Positions 43,141-54,061 of a stretch of 64,000 nt of DNA are shown one piece after another (positions within the stretch are counted from its first letter, which is position 1; each line of letters opens with the position of its first letter). The stretch spans positions 132,691,752 through 132,755,751 of the forward strand of contig NC_090026.1 in assembly GCF_037176765.1 (NCBI RefSeq), given 5' to 3'. Below the pieces are notes generated by a model, which was not told the origin of the DNA, made no database searches, and saw only the letters and a program-made list of their open reading frames with translations. The position numbers and the translations under genes are program-made. The stretch comes from Anolis sagrei. Its lineage: Eukaryota > Chordata > Lepidosauria > Squamata > Anolidae.

Positions 43141-43454
43141 CTAGGTTTTCTTCTTTGAAAGCTTTTAGAATAATAATAATAATAATTAATAATAATTAAT
43201 AATAATTAATAATAATTAATAATAATTAATAATAATTAATAATAATAGCAATACAACAATAAGAACAGGCAGGCCTCCAGCCTCACCAGGTTGATTGCTT
43301 TCTTCTTTGGAATCTTTTATAATAATAATAATAATAATAATAATAATGGTAATAATAATAATAATAATAGTAATAATAATAGTAATAATACAACAATAAC
43401 AACAGGCAGGCCTCCAGCCTCACCAGGTATATTGCTTTCTTCTTTGGAATCTCT

Positions 43455-43488
<34 letters not shown>

Positions 43489-43960
43489 GTAATAATAATA
43501 GTAATAGTAATAATAATAATAAATAGTAATAATAGTAATACAACAATAACAACAGGCGGCCTCCAGCCTCACCAGGTATATTGCTTTCTTCTTTGGAATC
43601 TCTTATAATAATAATAATAATAATAATGATAATAATAATAATAATAATGGTAATAATAATAATAATAATAGTAATAGTAATAATAATAATTAATAATAAT
43701 ACAGCAATAACAACAGGCAGGCCTCTAGCCTCACCAGGTTGATGGCTTTCTTCTTTGGAATCTTTTATAATAATAATAATAATAATAATAATAATTAATA
43801 GTAATAATAATAGTAATAGTAGTAATACAACAATAACAACAGGCGGGCCTCCAGCCTCACCAGGGTTATGGCTTGCTTCTTTGGAAGCTTTTATTATAAT
43901 AATAATAGTATTAATAGTAATAGTAATAATAATAATTAATAATAATACAGCAATAACAAC
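43128..43960. repeat. Compound minisatellite beside the CpG island
   Basis: Six repeats of a 60-65 bp module (ggcctccagcctcaccaggt, tgctttcttctttggaatct) at about 43130, 43270, 43408, 43555, 43718 and 43842. They alternate with long AAT runs, each unit being 130-160 bp. The first, most diverged, copy runs into the unique CpG-island edge (gcagcctcactaggttttct), so the array probably grew from host sequence. Confidence 0.9.
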
Positions 43961-43961
43961 A

Positions 43962-44065
43962 ACTTTATTTGTGCCCCGCTACCATCTCCCCAAGGCACTC
44001 GATTGCGGCTTACATGAGGCCAAGCCCACAGTACATCAATAAACAAAAACAATAACCAAAACAAT
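43962..44065 (-). mobile_element. L2-like tail fragment
   Basis: tttatttgtgccccgctacc ... ttacatgaggccaagcccac; minus orientation. Confidence 0.6.
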
Positions 44066-44085
44066 ATGATTAATAATAATAATAA

Positions 44086-44400
44086 CTAGCCGTCCCCTGC
44101 CAGGCGTTGCTGTGGCCCAGTCTGGTGATCTGGAAAATAAAGTAATGAGAAAGTGTTGGTATCTAATATATGCAATTTCTTTATGCTTGTGGATAAACAG
44201 TATTCCTTGCTGTTTCTTTGTTGATGTGAAGAGTGTCTGGTTTGCCCACCCTGGAACATGCCACATATCATAGTCCTTCTTTAGGGGTCCCTTTCAAATC
44301 TATGATACTATATCTCTCTGTGTGTGAATCACATATATCTATCTATAGCTATGGATGGAAGGCTCTTTTTCAGGAGGGCTTTGATTACATTTTCTTGCCC
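44086..44400 (-). mobile_element. Helitron-like 3' end
   Basis: Minus strand ends ...GGGGACGGCTAG at 44086 next to T. The terminal hairpin region (gccaggcgttgctgtggc) is diverged. The interior matches 16860-17174 in reverse (gatctggaaaataaagtaat). Confidence 0.62.
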
Positions 44401-44404
44401 TGAT

Positions 44405-45432
44405 GAAGGGACCGGGACTGGATGGTGACAAGCAGAGTGCCACAGAGTTCGGTCCTGGGCCCGGTCCTGTTCCACATCTTTGTTAATGACTGAGATGAAC
44501 GGCTAGAAGGCAGGATCATCAAGTTTTGCAGACAACAACAAATGGGGAGGGAGAGCCAAGACTCCAGAGGACAGGAGCAGGACTCAAAAAGATCTTGACA
44601 GATGAGAGAGATGATGGGCCAAAACGAACACAATGAAGTTCAACAGGGACAAATGCAAGAGACTCCACTTAGGCAGAAAAAACAAAATGCAAAGAGACAG
44701 AATGGGGGACAATGCCTGGCCCGAGAGCAGTATGTGTGAAAAAGATCTTGGAGTCCTCGTGGGGAGGAAGGTGAACATGAGCCAGGAATGTGATGTTGCA
44801 CCAAAAAAAGCCAATGGGATTTTGGCCTGCATCAGTAGGAGCCTAGTGTCTAGATTGAAGGAAGTCATGGTGCCTCTCTGTTCCGCTTTGGTTAGACCAC
44901 TTTACCTGGAATATTGTGTCCAATTCTGGGCACCACAATTCAAGAGAGATGTTGACAAGCTGGAATGTGTCCAGAGGAGGGTGACTAAAATGATCAAGGG
45001 TCTGGAGAACAAGCCCTATGAGGAGTGGCTTAAGGAGCTGGGCAGGTTTAGCCTGAAGAAGAGAAGGCTGAGAGGAGACATGATCAGAGCCATGTATAAA
45101 TATGTGAGAGGAAACCACAGGGAGGAGGGAGCAAGCTTGTTTTCTGCTTCCTTGGAGACTAGGACGCAATGGGACAATTGCTTCAAACTACAAGAGAGGA
45201 GATTCCACCTGAACACGAGGAAGAACTTCCTGACTGTGAGAGCCGTTCAGCAGTGGAACTCTCTGCCCCAGAGTGTGGTGGAGGCTCCTTCTTTGGAGGC
45301 TTTTAAGCAGAAGCTGGATGGCCATCTGTCAGGGGTGATTTGAATGCAATATTCCTGCTTCTTGGGAGAATGGGGTTGGACTGGATGACGGCCCAGGAGG
45401 TCTCTTCCAACTCTTTGATTCTATGATTCTAA
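44405..45432 (+). mobile_element. CR1 LINE, about 1 kb
   Basis: Plus strand. An open frame of 236 codons from MKFNRDKCKRLHLGRKNKMQ to LDGHLSGVI, with earlier RT remnants upstream and a standard CR1 3' repeat. 5'-truncated. Confidence 0.92.
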
Positions 45433-45771
45433 GAGAGACCAATAGTGAAAGTGGGATTTCAACAGAAGGAACTGGGAGAACCACCCCTGAGTCTTCCCTC
45501 TGAAATCCATGAGGCTGGCAATAGTCAAAGGGCAGTGACCCACACATACATTTTCCAGAGCTTAGGCTTGCTGTTGTTCTGTACTCTCTGGATATTTCCA
45601 AGTCTTGGTGACCCAAAGGTGGGACTTTCCTGGGGTTTTCCTGGCCAGGGTGAAGCAGCAGTTTGTCCTGCTGCTTCCCTCTGAGGTTGAGAGAATGGGA
45701 TTCACTCCTGTCCTGCATTTTCATGGCCAAATAGGGGTTGAAATCCCTGCTCAGCCCTTGAGACTGACAGG
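45433..45771. other. Unassigned DNA
   Basis: Unique-looking sequence of about 340 bp between two CR1 copies. No exon signals found. Confidence 0.5.
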
Positions 45772-46780
45772 TCATAGAATCCTAGAATCCAAGAGTTGGA
45801 AGAGACCTCGTGGGCCATGCAGTCCAACCCCATTCTGCCAAGAAGCAGGAATATTGCATTCAGATCACCCCTGGCAGATGGCCATCCAGTCTCTGTTTAA
45901 AAGCTTCCAAAGAAGGAGCCTCCACCACACTCCGGGGCAGAGAGTTCCACTGCTGAACGGCTCTCACAGTCAGGAAGTTCTTCCTCATGTTCAGATGGAA
46001 ATTTCCTCTCTTGTAGTTTGAAGCCGTTGTCCCATTGGGTCCTAGTCTCCAAGGAAGCAGAAAACAAGCTTGCTCCCTCCTCCTCCCTGTGGCTTCCTCT
46101 CACATATTTATACATGGCTATCATGTCTCCTGGAGCCCCTGGTGGCGCAGTGAGTTAAAGCACTGAGCTGCTGAGCTCGTTGATCGAAAGGTTGCAGGTT
46201 CGGTTCCGGGGAGCGGCGTGAGCTTCCGCTGTCAGCCCTAGCTTCTGCCAACCTAGCAGTTTGAAAACATGCAAATGTGAGTAGATCAATAGGTACTGCT
46301 CCGACAGGAAGGTAACGGCGCTCCATGCAGTCATGCCAGCCACGACCCTGGAGGTGTCTACGGACAATGCTGGCTCTTCGGCTTAGAAATGGAGATGAGC
46401 ACCACACCCCATAGTCAGACATGACTGGACTTAATGTCAGGGGACTACCTTTACCTACTTTTACCTTTATCATGTCTCCTCTCAGCCTTCTCTTCTTCAG
46501 GCTAAACATGCCCAGCTCCTTAAGCCGCTCCTCATAGGGCTTGTTCTCCTGACCCTTGATCCTTTGAGTCACCCTCTTCCTCTGGACACATTCCAGCTTG
46601 TCAACATCTCTCTTGAATTGTGGTGCCCAGAATTGGACACAATATTCCAGGTAAAGTGGTCTAACCAAGGCGGAATAGAGCATGGGGAGCATGACTTCCC
46701 TGGACCTAGACACTATGCTCCTCTTGATGCAGGCCAAAATCCCATTGGCTTTTTTTGCCGCCACATCACATTGTATGCCA
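45772..46780 (-). mobile_element. CR1 LINE split by a Sauria-type SINE
   Basis: Minus-strand CR1 occupies 45772-46131 and 46468-46780. Coding remnants include [20 protein letters not shown] and [14 protein letters not shown]. The SINE between is listed separately. Confidence 0.9.
46132..46467 (+). mobile_element. Sauria-type SINE with target duplication
   Basis: Full-length: head cccctggtggcgcagtgagt, B-box-like ggttcggttccggg, tail ctggacttaatgtcagggga and acctacttttaccttt. Perfect 13-bp duplications tatcatgtctcct (46119-46131, 46468-46480). Confidence 0.9.
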
Positions 46781-47514
46781 CATCCTCCCAGCCTCAGAAG
46801 AAGGAACACAGCCATCATTTTCTGAAAACAGGGCTGATGGTTTGTTCTGACTCCCAAGTCAACAGAATGCTTCCTAGGCTCACTTTACCTCAATCCCAGT
46901 CCCACCCCTCCCATTGTTCATGTCATTTAATTAAGTTCCTTTCTCCCAGACACCCTCATCCGAACAGAAAATGGGATCAGCATGAAGTGGAATGGAATCT
47001 CTTTGTACAATCCCCATGGGAATGCTGCATAGGGGGAAAAGACTGCTTGTTTCGCACCCAGACTGAGCAGCAATATTTTGTGGGATGGGGAGGGGCAGAG
47101 TCTGGTCCTTGCTGGGGCTTGGGATGCTTTGCAAAGAGGATCCGGAGACCAGGAACTGAGGATAAGCCCATATCCGCATCTGGGACACAGAAGAATGATG
47201 GAGACCCCGAGGGGGTCAACCAAACACAAAGGAGGAGGCTGGGATAGAAACTCGGAGCCACATCCTAGTTACACACAAAACTTCACTGGCCCACTGTCCT
47301 GCTGCCTCTAATTACTTGCCTCCCAGGAGCCAGCTTTCCAAACCTGAAATAGGAGATGAAAAACAGTGGGGAAGGAGCATGTTGGCAAGGCAGTGCCATC
47401 CCTCCAGTGTGGAGTGTGAACCTTTGAAGACCTCTCCAAGGTGCTGAACCTCTTTTGGCATTGCAGAGTGGCCCTGTTCCTGACATCTCCATGCTTATTT
47501 ATTTATTGTGTTGG
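46781..47514. other. Intergenic DNA, nothing recognised
   Basis: About 730 bp with ordinary composition. No ORF with convincing codons, no splice-bounded exon and no named repeat. Confidence 0.5.
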
Positions 47515-47830
47515 GAGCAAGCCAAATAGTTGTATTGCATTTTTTTACAAACAAACAAACAAACAAACAAAACACAAAGTTTGCAAGCTTGGTAGTTGAT
47601 TAAATGTCCTTTGACCAGTCTCTGGCCACTTGGAGTGCCTCTGGTGTTGCTGCAAGGAGGTCCTCCCTTGTGCATCATGTGGCAGGGCTCAGGGTGCATT
47701 GCAGCAGGTGGTCAGTGGTTTGCTCTTCTCCACACTCACATGTTGTGGATTCCACTTTGTAGCCCCATTTCTTAAGGTTGGCTCTGCATCTCGTGGTGCC
47801 AGAGCGCAGCAAGGACCAATCTCGATAAAA
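47515..47830 (-). mobile_element. LINE 3' end, sister of 5866-6324
   Basis: Minus-strand match (aacaaacaaaacacaaagtt, gtggattccactttgtagcc). It ends where the Bov-B copy starts. Confidence 0.7.
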
Positions 47831-47831
47831 T

Positions 47832-48325
47832 CGTGACGAGTAGAGACATCACACTTGCAACTGAGATCCGCATAGTCAAAGCAATTGTATTCCCCATACT
47901 AGTCACCTACGGAGGTGAGAGCTGGACCTTAGGGAAGGCTGAGCGAAGGAAGAGAGATGCTTTTGAACTATGGTGTTGGAGGAAAGTTCTGAGAGTGCCT
48001 TGGACTGCAAGAAGATCCAACCAGTCCATCCTCCAGGAAAGAAAGCCTGACTGCTCATTGGAGGGAAGGATATTAGAGACCAAGATCAAGTCCTTTGGTC
48101 ACATCATGAGAAGACAGGAGACCCTGGGGAAAACCATGATGCTGGGGAAAGTGGAAGGAAAAAAGAAGAGGGGCCGACCAAGGGCAAGATGGGTGGATGA
48201 TATCCTTGAAGGGACTGGCTTGATTTTGAAGGAGCTGGGGGTGGCCATGGCTGACAGGGAGCTATGTCCTGGGATGGTCCAGGAGGGCACCAAGAGTCGG
48301 AAGCGGCTGAACGAATAAACAACAA
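47832..48325 (+). mobile_element. Bov-B (RTE) LINE 3' end
   Basis: An open frame of 161 codons encodes ESWTLGKAERRKRDAFELWC, WTARRSNQSILQE, FGHIMRRQETLGKTMMLGKV and ends EGTKSRKRLNE, closely following the remembered Bov-B C-terminus. The 3' end is gaataaacaacaacaa. Bov-B is known for horizontal transfer among reptiles and mammals. The frame is uninterrupted, which suggests recent activity. Confidence 0.92.
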
Positions 48326-48339
48326 CAAAAGCAGTATTA

Positions 48340-48789
48340 TTATTACCAGCCAGACAGAGAATGAGGATGGAAAGAGTGAATTGGGAAGCTGTAAATAGTC
48401 TTTATATAAAGAAATGCTTCTCTGGTAAGTAAGTGAGGGATGCCTTTACCCCAAGATGTTGGTGATATCCAAAGCAGGAGCAAATCCAGGCAGAGAAAAG
48501 AAAAGCCAGCTGCACTGTGTCCCTCTGCATCCTGGACTTCAAGCCATTCTCCAGAGCAACGACACAAACTGACCCCTTGATAATCCACTCCTGGGGTGTG
48601 TCGTTCCATCCAAACCGACGATGCCGGACATGCAAGGGAAGCAGTGCACCAATCCCAGGACCTCCAGATGATCCCAAAGCAGCTCAGCCCCTTGATATAA
48701 AAGCACCCTCCTCCAGGATCCGGCTGCTGCTCTCCTCAGCTCCAGAGAGAGAGACCTGGGCTGAATTCCCCTGCGCTTGGCTCAAGCAG
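48340..48789 (+). promoter_or_regulatory. SSPO: Predicted SSPO promoter and noncoding exon 1
   Basis: Unique sequence among repeats. A TATA box, TATAAAA at 48696-48702 (gatataaaag), would set the start near 48725. A transcribed stretch ends ggctcaagcag followed by gtaagc, a strong donor at 48790. The next exon (51257) has a strong acceptor 49 nt before the SSPO start codon, so it needs a noncoding first exon. The link is inferred. Confidence 0.5.
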
Positions 48790-48936
48790 GTAAGCAGAAG
48801 GCGGCAGGAAGAGGTGCAGGTGTGCACGTGAGTCTCTGTGTATATGCACTGTGCTCAGATCTCACTGAATTGAGGGCTGAGACCTCCAAAGGTGGTTAGT
48901 GGAATGCTTCTATGTCTATTTCCAGAAAACTTTGTA

Positions 48937-48937
<1 letters not shown>

Positions 48938-48967
<30 letters not shown>
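48938..48967. repeat. (GAT)n microsatellite
   Basis: About nine uninterrupted gat units. Confidence 0.9.
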
Positions 48968-49029
48968 TGTATTTGTATTCAGCCTTGTCCCCAGTTTGGG
49001 ATGCAAGGTGGCTTGCAACAGTTGCAATA

Positions 49030-49797
49030 AATGTTTAGCAGGAAAAACGAAATGCAAAGATACAGAATGGGTGACAATGCCTGGCTCGAGAGCAGTACGT
49101 GTGAAAAAGATCTTGGAGTCCTCGTGGACAACAAGTTAAACATGAGCCAACAATGTGATGTGGCGGCAAAAAAAGCCAATGAGATTTTGGCCTGCATCAA
49201 TAGGAGCATAGTGTCTAGATTTAGGGAAGTCATGCTCCCCATGCTCTATTCCGCTTTGGTTAGACCACATCTGGAATATTGTGTCCAATTCTGGGCAGCA
49301 CAATTCAAGAGAGATATTGACAAGCTGGAATGTGTCCAGAGGAGAGCGACTAAAATGATAAAAGGTCTGGAGAACAAGCCCTATGAGGAGTGGCTTAAGG
49401 AGCTGGGCATGTTTAGCCTGAAGAAGAGAAGGCTGAGAGGGGATATGATAGCCATGTATAAATATATGAGAGGAAGCCACAAGGAGGAGGGAGAAAGCTT
49501 GTTTTTGCTTCCCTGGAGACTAGGATGCAAGGGAACAATGGCTTCAAACTACAAGAGAGGAGATTCCATCTGAACATGAGGAAGAACTTCCTGACTGAGA
49601 GCCGTTCAGCAGTGGAACTCTCTGCCCTGGAGTGTGCTGGAGGCTCCTTTTTTGGAAGCTTTTAAGCAGAGGCTGGATGGCCATCTGTCAGGGGTGATTT
49701 GAATGCAATATTCCTGCTTCTTGGCAGAATGGGGTTGGACTGGATGGCCCAGGAGGTCTCTTCCAACTCTTGGATTCTATGATTCTATGATTCTATG
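49030..49797 (+). mobile_element. CR1 LINE 3' part
   Basis: Plus strand, open for 180 codons ([20 protein letters not shown] onward), then a shift near 49500. The 3' repeat ends at 49797. Confidence 0.92.
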
Positions 49798-49826
49798 TAG
49801 CAGAGAATTAAAGCAAAATGTATAGC

Positions 49827-50515
49827 TGTTGGGACTCAGCCTGTGTTTGTGTTTCCTGATGTTCAGGATGATGATGCTCTTGATGTGGGACATGATGAGG
49901 GAAATGATGGTGCTGAGGCTGAGGTGCAAGATGGAGATGGTTTGGTCAAGGATTTTCATGCAGACCATGACAGAGAGGCCCCAGTGCAAAGGGGAGTTTC
50001 TCATGAGAATATTTCTGCTGGGCTTAAGGATGATGGTTTACTCCCTCTTTCTGTGAGCTCTCAAGATTTGAGTTTGGAAAACAATCTGACACCTGGAAAT
50101 TTTAATGAGCAGCCAGAAAGGGAGTTGAAAAATAGGCGGCTAGAGTTCATCCAGGATTGACAACAAACACAATGTTTACGTTGCTCCGAAAGGCTTTGTC
50201 AGAAAAGACAGAGTAGGGGAAAACAAAACCAATTTGGGGGCTTTGGGATATAAGGTTTGCTTCAAGGGAAAGCCTGTTAGATCAGGCATCATTTGGAAAT
50301 CATGTTCCTGTGCCTTGGAAATCCTGTTCAAGGGATCTTGTTCTTATAGAGATTTTTAGCATTTTGCTGTGGTCTAGCACCTTCTGGATTATCTTTGTAA
50401 CCTGTTGATTCCTGCCTTGGGTAGTTTTTGTATCTTTTGTGGACATTGTTTTGAATTACTGCATTTTACTGATCTTTTACATTTTGAAATTTTCCTGTTT
50501 TTACAAGCATTTGTT
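49827..50515 (+). mobile_element. LTR fossil, TGTTG family, partial
   Basis: Starts TGTTGGGACTCAGCC like 35943. It contains the same acidic coding-like stretch. The right end is missing where Helitron-like sequence begins. Old and broken. Confidence 0.6.
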
Positions 50516-50907
50516 TCTACTGGGTGTATTGAGTGCTAGTGCCAAGTTTGGTCCAGATCCATCATTGTTTGAGTCCAGAGTGCTCTATGGATGTAGGTGA
50601 ACTACAACTCCCAAACTCAAGGTCATTGCCCACTCCGCCCTTCCAGTATTTTCTGTTGGTCTTGGGAGTCCTGTGTGCCAAGTTTGGTTTAAATCTATCG
50701 CTGATGTAGTTCAGAATGCTCTTTGATTGTAGGTGAACTATAAATCCCAGAAACGACAACTCCCAAATTGCAAAATCAATTTATTTTGAGTGAAGGACAT
50801 ACATTGGGTTATTAGGTGTCTTGTGTCCAAATTTGGTGTCAATTTGCCCACTGGTTTTTGAGTTCTGTTAATCCCACAAATGAACATTACATTTTTATTT
50901 ATATAGA
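50516..50907 (-). mobile_element. Helitron-like element, 5' part
   Basis: Minus strand start TCTATATAAATAAAAATGTA at 50907, next to an A on that strand, then the ACTACAACTCCCA core. The 3' hairpin end is absent. Confidence 0.62.
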
Positions 50908-51256
50908 TTATTAGTAATGTTACATGTAATATAAAATATATAATTATAATAGTGTATTATTATTATTATTATTAGTGTTATATTGTGTTACGTTACAATA
51001 GTATAAATATTATATGTATCTACAATATTATATTGTTAGTAAAGCACAGGAGACAAGATGGAACGGTCTTGAACTGTATCCCCCTTTACATACCTCTTTG
51101 TTGACACCTCTCTGTGCCAAAGACCTGTTGGAAAGTCCTCACTGCCGAAGGAAGGGAGCTGAATGGATGGGGCCAGCCTGGCCTTCCAAGGAAGGGGTTA
51201 CAGCACATGAGAGCGGCTACCGAAAAGGCCCTTCTGACCACCCTGCTTTCTCCCAG
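50908..51256. other. Intron with AT-rich tract, upstream of SSPO exon 2
   Basis: An ATT/TATA-rich tract to about 51040, then unique DNA ending in the polypyrimidine tract and AG at 51255-51256. Confidence 0.5.
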
Positions 51257-51305
51257 GGACAGGCCTTCCGGTCAAACTCAGCTGGCATCACGGCTCTCAG
51301 AAGAG

Positions 51306-51403
51306 ATGGAGAATGCAGAGAGTCCAGGGAGACGTTTCTCTGGACAGCGGCTGGCCCTCTTGGCATGGCTTTTCCTCTGGCAAGCATTGGCAACTGACCA
51401 TGG
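51306..51403 (+). CDS. SSPO: SSPO coding exon 1, signal peptide
   Basis: First coding part of SCO-spondin, a giant glycoprotein secreted by the subcommissural organ that forms Reissner's fibre in the cerebrospinal fluid. The exon starts at 51257 after ctttctcccag; the ATG at 51306 opens MENAESPGRRFSGQR, then a hydrophobic core LALLAWLFLWQALA (residues 16-29) with likely cleavage after ALA at 29. TDHG is split by the donor gtaagg at 51404 (phase 2), and the next exon completes GRWCE, like human DGRWCE. The charged 15-residue stretch before the core is longer than in human SSPO; an internal start is not available, so I keep this ATG. Confidence 0.82.
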
Positions 51404-51599
51404 GTAAGGAATGGGCGCATCTCCCTCCCCTGGAGTTGGCTGTGCATATGTAGCAACTCAGAAACATCCGCATGGAGCACAAGTCACTAAGGGGTCCCCG
51501 CATTTCCCAGCTAGTGCTAAATTGCAAAGTGGGGTGCATCTGGACTGTAGAATGAATGCAGTTTGACCCAATCCCGGAGGAAATTATCACACGATATCA

Positions 51600-51985
51600 G
51601 GCATGGGAAATCTTCGGCCCTCCAGGTGTTTTGGACTTCAACTCCCATAATTCCTAACAGCCTCCCTGAGTAACCTTCCTATCTTGGAATGGAGTTCCTA
51701 TAACACTCTGTAACCCGGGTTTTTGTTCCTGGGTTATCAAGGTCATTCCCTAATTGGATCTATTGTGATCGGAGGTGAAACTCCTCCCCCTTTTCAGGGC
51801 TCTGTAAAAGATAGTTCAAAATCCTGGAATGCATAGTTTTGCCAAGGACACTAGGCTGAATTGATCCCATAATCCCCTATCTCTCCAGCCCTCCAGGTGT
51901 TTTGGACTTCAATGCCCACAATTCCTAACAACCAGTAGGAAAACACCTAGAGGGTCGAAATTTGTCCATGCCTGTTTGACAGAAT
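51600..51985. mobile_element. MITE with separated arms
   Basis: Left arm CAGGCATGGGAAATCTTCGG at about 51599; right arm (gaaatttgtccatgcctg) at about 51958-51976; 300 bp between. Family as 29555-30307. Confidence 0.6.
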
Positions 51986-52229
51986 ATCTCAGCAGGAGAG
52001 AAAAGCTGGCATGTGGATCTGGGGCAGAAAGGCAATGTTGGAGTTCAGCCTGGGATTGTGTTTCAAGATGACCAAGCTGCTTTAGATGTGGGGAATGATG
52101 TCACCGAGGGTCAAGATGGCAATGGTCTGGCCAATGATATTAATGCAGAGAATGACAAAGGGACACCGGTTCAAAGTGTAGTTTCTCATGAGAATGTTCC
52201 TACAGGGGATAGGGATAATAGTTTACTCC

Positions 52230-53185
52230 TGTCACGTTGCCAGGGCTCTGCCGTTATTTCTGGCAGAGGTGAATCAAACCAACACCCAGTCTGTGTTAAA
52301 ACAATTTAATTAAAGACTTACTGTCTGGCTGTTTCAATAGTTCAAAATATAAAACAAAGATAGCACCTAGCCACAGAATAAACAAAAAATGATAGCAAAA
52401 GCTACACCGTAGTCAGGGGGTCCAGTTCAGTGGTCAAATGCTGAGAGTTTCAATAAACAAAGTCCAGGGATCAAGAGTCTATACCAGGGGTCCTCAAACT
52501 AAGGCCCGAGGGCTGGATGCGGCCCTTCAAGGTCATTTACTCAGCCCTTGCTCAGGGTCAACCTAAGTCTGAAACTTGTTGTGTGAAAGCACACAACAAA
52601 AACAACAGCAATCCTATCTCATCAACTAAAAGCGAGCCCACACTTCCCATTGAAACACTAATAAGGTTATATTTGTTTAAATTGTTCTTCATTTTAATTA
52701 TGGTATTATTTTTAAGTGTTTTTGCACTACAAATAAGATATGTGCAGTGTGCAAAGGAATACATTCATTTTTTTTTTCAAATTATAATCCAGCCCTCCAA
52801 CAGTTTGAGGAACTGTGACCTGGCCTTCTGTTTAAAAGGTTTGAGGAACCCTGGTCTTTACCGTAGTCCAAAGTCAGTCCAGAGATTCAAAGTTCCATGG
52901 TTCTAAGAGTTCAGGAGACAGATCAGGATACTGAAAATCCAGAGACCTGGGGGGAAAACCAGCAGCATCCACCACCAAAATATAACAAATACTTTTCTTC
53001 CAAAGACTGGTTCCAAGGCTCGCTCCTTATATCCAGAAACACCCAGCTACAACCTCTCTTGCATACCTCCACCCTTAAGTGCTTTCACCCACAAACTCTT
53101 ACTTACAGATTACTCAAGCTTTTAGAACTAAGACTTACATTAACCCTTCCATCACCAAGCACCATCAACTGCAGAACATATGACA
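52230..53185 (-). mobile_element. Solo LTR, TGTCA family, minus strand
   Basis: Perfect 5-bp duplications actcc (52225-52229, 53186-53190). About 580 bp once the inner hAT is subtracted, matching the 601-bp copy at 25075. Confidence 0.85.
52485..52853. mobile_element. Non-autonomous hAT inside the LTR
   Basis: Starts CAGGGGTCCTCAAACTAAGG, ends GGTTTGAGGAACCCTG. Flanks gtctatac and gtctttac agree at 7 of 8. Contains ggctggatgcggcccttcaa, typical of Charlie-type hAT MITEs. No coding capacity. Confidence 0.88.
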
Positions 53186-53763
53186 ACTCCCTGGCCCAGA
53201 GGGTTCCCAGGATTTGGGGTTTGAAAACAACTTGGCACCTGGAGAAACTACTGAGCAGACAGATAGTGAGCACATAGACAGAGAGCTGGAAATTAGCCCA
53301 AACAGACAGCTCAGCCAAGGCCTTCGCCGGTCTGCTAGGCTTCAAGAGATAAGGGGGAGAGGCAGTCAAAGTCAACGAAACCAGTTTCTGGGTGTTGGGA
53401 ATAGCCTAACAGAGGGATATAAAGTTTCCACCAGGGAAAATATAGTCAGATGAAGCATTGTTTCAGAATCCTGCAAAGTCCTTGTTCTTGTCCTATGGAA
53501 GCCTAGCTTGGAAGATTCATGTTAAGGATTTCTCGTTCATGGTTTTACTCTTTGTCTCTTGTGCTTATTTACTCATGCTGTGGATTATTGTTTCCCTGGT
53601 ACCTTAGATTGTATTACAAAAGTCTGGATCTTACTTTTGAACCTTGCTGAACCCTACCTTGGAATATTTTGTCCCTGCTTATCTTCCTACCTTTTTGGAC
53701 TCATCTATTTTCTTAAAGCATATTTTTACCTGGCTGTTTTCACTGATCTTCAATTTAAAAAAG

Positions 53764-53990
53764 GATTGTCGAAGGCTTTCATGGCTGGAATCACTGGGTT
53801 GTTGTAGGTTTTTTCGGGCTATATGGCCATGGTCTAGAGGCATTCTCTCCTGACGTTTCGCCTGCATCTATGGCAAGCATCCTCACTACCTCTGAGGATG
53901 CTTGCCATAGATGCAGGCAAAACGTCAGGAGAGAATGCCTCTAGAACATGGCCATATAGCCCGAAAAAACCTACTACTACAACAACAACA
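53764..53990. mobile_element. Penelope-like inverted repeat
   Basis: Two opposed modules of about 105 bp meet at about 53887 (ggcaagcatcctca / ctacctctgaggatgcttgcc). Same structure as 6514-6756. Confidence 0.75.
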
Positions 53991-54061
53991 AAATAATTGT
54001 TTTCCTATCCAACGTGTGGTGTTTTAAAGTCAGAGGGTTATTCCTGTCCTGGAGTGCAACA

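Larger units (their letters stand above)
52036..54061 (+). mobile_element. Solo LTR (TGTTG family) hosting three later insertions
   Basis: Starts TGTTGGAGTTCAGCC, ends GTGCAACA, with flanks ggcaa and ggcag (4 of 5). It is interrupted by a TGTCA-family LTR (52230-53185) that itself holds a hAT (52485-52853), and by a Penelope-like inverted repeat (about 53764-53990). It carries the family's coding-like stretch with an LRRSARLQEI motif. Fossil in SSPO intron 2. Confidence 0.72.

Noticed and set aside
42635-43199. Plus-strand ORFs of 160-172 codons across the CpG island
   Set aside because: High GC content removes stops; no domain and wrong strand for ZNF467. A bidirectional transcript is possible but unsupported.
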